Positions 62,864 to 64,000 of a stretch of DNA of 64,000 nucleotides are shown here, one piece after another. Location: contig NZ_FQZN01000014.1 in the NCBI RefSeq assembly GCF_900142015.1, forward strand, positions 1-64,000. The letters are read 5' to 3'. Each line of letters opens with the position of its first letter. The stretch's first letter is position 1. The translations under genes were made by a program, and so were the position numbers. A model generated the notes under the pieces. The model made no database searches. It was not told the origin of the DNA and saw only the letters and a list, made by a program, of their open reading frames with translations. This DNA is from Bacteroides stercorirosoris. Lineage in GTDB: Bacteria; Bacteroidota; Bacteroidia; Bacteroidales; Bacteroidaceae.

Positions 62864-64000
62864 ATGAAAAAAATATCTTTATATGCAATCATCGCTTGGT
62901 TAGGCTTGCTATGCGGCCCAGCCCTGTTTATTTCATGTTCCGATGATGATTCCGGGAAAACACCTGATACTCCCAACGAAGGTTTGGAAGTAAATCACTG
63001 GATAGAAGAGACTATGCGGGAAAACTATTTGTGGTATAATGAAATCCCACAAGAAAGCAAACTGAACTTCGATGCCGAACCGGAAACATTCTTTCGTTCT
63101 CTGCTTAGTCTGAAAGATGGAAAAGCTCGCAATGGAACACATCACTACTATTCATATATTGAGAAAAACAAAGACTATGTGTCCGGTACACGTACCAGTA
63201 TTGATTCGGATGATACATACGGGATGGAGTTTGTGACTTTCAATATGGTGGATCAGAATGGTAAACCTTTGGGGTATTACCGTTCATGGGTGCTATACGT
63301 CCTCCCCGACAGTCCGGCAGAAGAAGCCGGAATTAAACGGGGAGACTGGTTGACCTACATAAATGGTGTCAAATTGAATCAGAACAATTTTACGCAATTG
63401 CTCAAAGGTCCGGCAATTGAGTTAACAATCATGTTAGATCCATCGGATGAGAATAAAACAAAAAATGTGGCATTATCCGCCTCTCGAAAGGTAGAAGATA
63501 ATCCGCTATACTGTCACACAACGCTTGACGCAGGTGGCAAAAAGGTTGGATATTTACTTTATAACCATTTTACAACAGGACCAGATGGCTTTAACGACAA
63601 AGCTTATGATAATGAAATGAAAGAGATTCTCGGTGAGTTTGCTTCACAAAATGTAGATGAATTCATACTTGATTTGCGCTATAATGGGGGTGGATACCTA
63701 AGTTCGGCAACCATACTTGCCAGTTTATTAGTGGATGAAAGCCATAAGAATGATATATTCGGGATAGAGACAGACAATAAAGGTAAATCTTTTAACATCA
63801 GGTTCAATGCTGAGGGAGAAACTACACATTTAAAGTTGAATCGACTGTTCATTCTGACAAGTTCATCAACTGCTTCCGCATCTGAAGCTGTAATAAACGG
63901 ATTGATACCTTATTATGGAAAAGATAATATCATTCTTATCGGTGAAACTACGGAAGGTAAAAACGTAGGTTCCCTTCATTATTCTGATAAGAAATACGAA
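62864..64000 (+). CDS. S41 family peptidase lipoprotein (cut by window end)
   Basis: 379 residues are visible and the frame is still open at the window edge. A lipoprotein signal ends FISC-S (Cys25), with acidic DDD following. An N-terminal helical domain (about 40-100) is followed by a PDZ-like domain (VLPDSPAEEAGIKRGDWLTYING, near 145-200) and the S41 catalytic fold. The latter has DLRYNGGGYLSSA, the nucleophile Ser in SSTASASEAVINGL, and the catalytic Lys in ETTEGKNVGS. It is a C-terminal processing-type protease at the cell envelope. The substrate is unknown. Confidence 0.88.
   Translation, partial: MKKISLYAIIAWLGLLCGPALFISCSDDDSGKTPDTPNEGLEVNHWIEETMRENYLWYNEIPQESKLNFDAEPETFFRSLLSLKDGKARNGTHHYYSYIEKNKDYVSGTRTSIDSDDTYGMEFVTFNMVDQNGKPLGYYRSWVLYVLPDSPAEEAGIKRGDWLTYINGVKLNQNNFTQLLKGPAIELTIMLDPSDENKTKNVALSASRKVEDNPLYCHTTLDAGGKKVGYLLYNHFTTGPDGFNDKAYDNEMKEILGEFASQNVDEFILDLRYNGGGYLSSATILASLLVDESHKNDIFGIETDNKGKSFNIRFNAEGETTHLKLNRLFILTSSSTASASEAVINGLIPYYGKDNIILIGETTEGKNVGSLHYSDKKYE

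Overview
The window is a stretch of a Bacteroides (order Bacteroidales) chromosome. The evidence is a dextran-type Sus locus (SusC/SusD pair, SusE-like lipoprotein, SusR-like regulator), a complete Bat aerotolerance operon, a DUF4295 gene beside rpmB-rpmG, moderate GC, and many promoters of the Bacteroidetes TTTG / TAnnTTTG type. The species cannot be named from the sequence alone.

Layout. 1-300: right-end remnants of two ISL3-like insertion sequences. 376-608: two tandem tRNA-Arg(ACG) genes with terminator and promoter. 0.66-7.85 kb (minus): patatin-like outer-membrane protein, htpG, clpC. 8.15-12.0 kb (plus): gyrA and a TPR protein. 12.2-13.7 kb: universal stress protein and a small DNA-binding-like protein. 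13.9-22.5 kb (minus): the bat operon (moxR, DUF58, membrane protein, batA, B, C, D, E). 22.8-24.4 kb: a membrane-anchored HU-LysM protein and a free HU protein. 24.5-29.2 kb: rimO, ftsY, rpmB-rpmG-DUF4295, pncC-type CinA and tsaD. 29.2-33.9 kb: tamB. 34-38.2 kb: lipoprotein remnant, HU/DUF4469 protein, and an NtrC/NtrB-type sigma-54 two-component pair. 38.3-41.7 kb: K+/H+ antiporter and acyl-CoA synthetase. 41.8-44.9 kb: an exported GH65 enzyme and a DUF169 protein, bracketed by two identical 90-bp copies of a predicted small RNA gene. 45.1-59.9 kb (minus): dextran/alpha-glucan utilisation locus (susR-like, susC, susD, susE-like, GH66, GH31, GH97). 60.3-64 kb: AlaX-like editing protein, hsp20 with a sigma-54-type promoter, acyltransferase, and the start of an S41 peptidase lipoprotein.

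How the genes work together. In the polysaccharide locus, a surface GH66 would cut dextran, the SusE-like protein and SusD/SusC would bind and import oligosaccharides, and periplasmic GH31 and GH97 would release glucose, under the SusR-like sensor. The bat genes form a MoxR-vWA membrane system linked to oxygen tolerance. HtpG, ClpC, Hsp20, AlaX and Usp form a scattered stress and quality-control set.

Most unusual signals. (1) Five separate intergenic spacers each hold a short tandem array with a fixed 22- or 23-bp period. Units within an array are alike and dyad-symmetric, but the arrays share no sequence with one another. (2) A duplicated small RNA gene has its own promoter and terminator. 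(3) There is a textbook sigma-54 promoter before hsp20 and a weaker one before htpG. (4) A 172-bp nested palindrome contains the stop codon of the antiporter gene.
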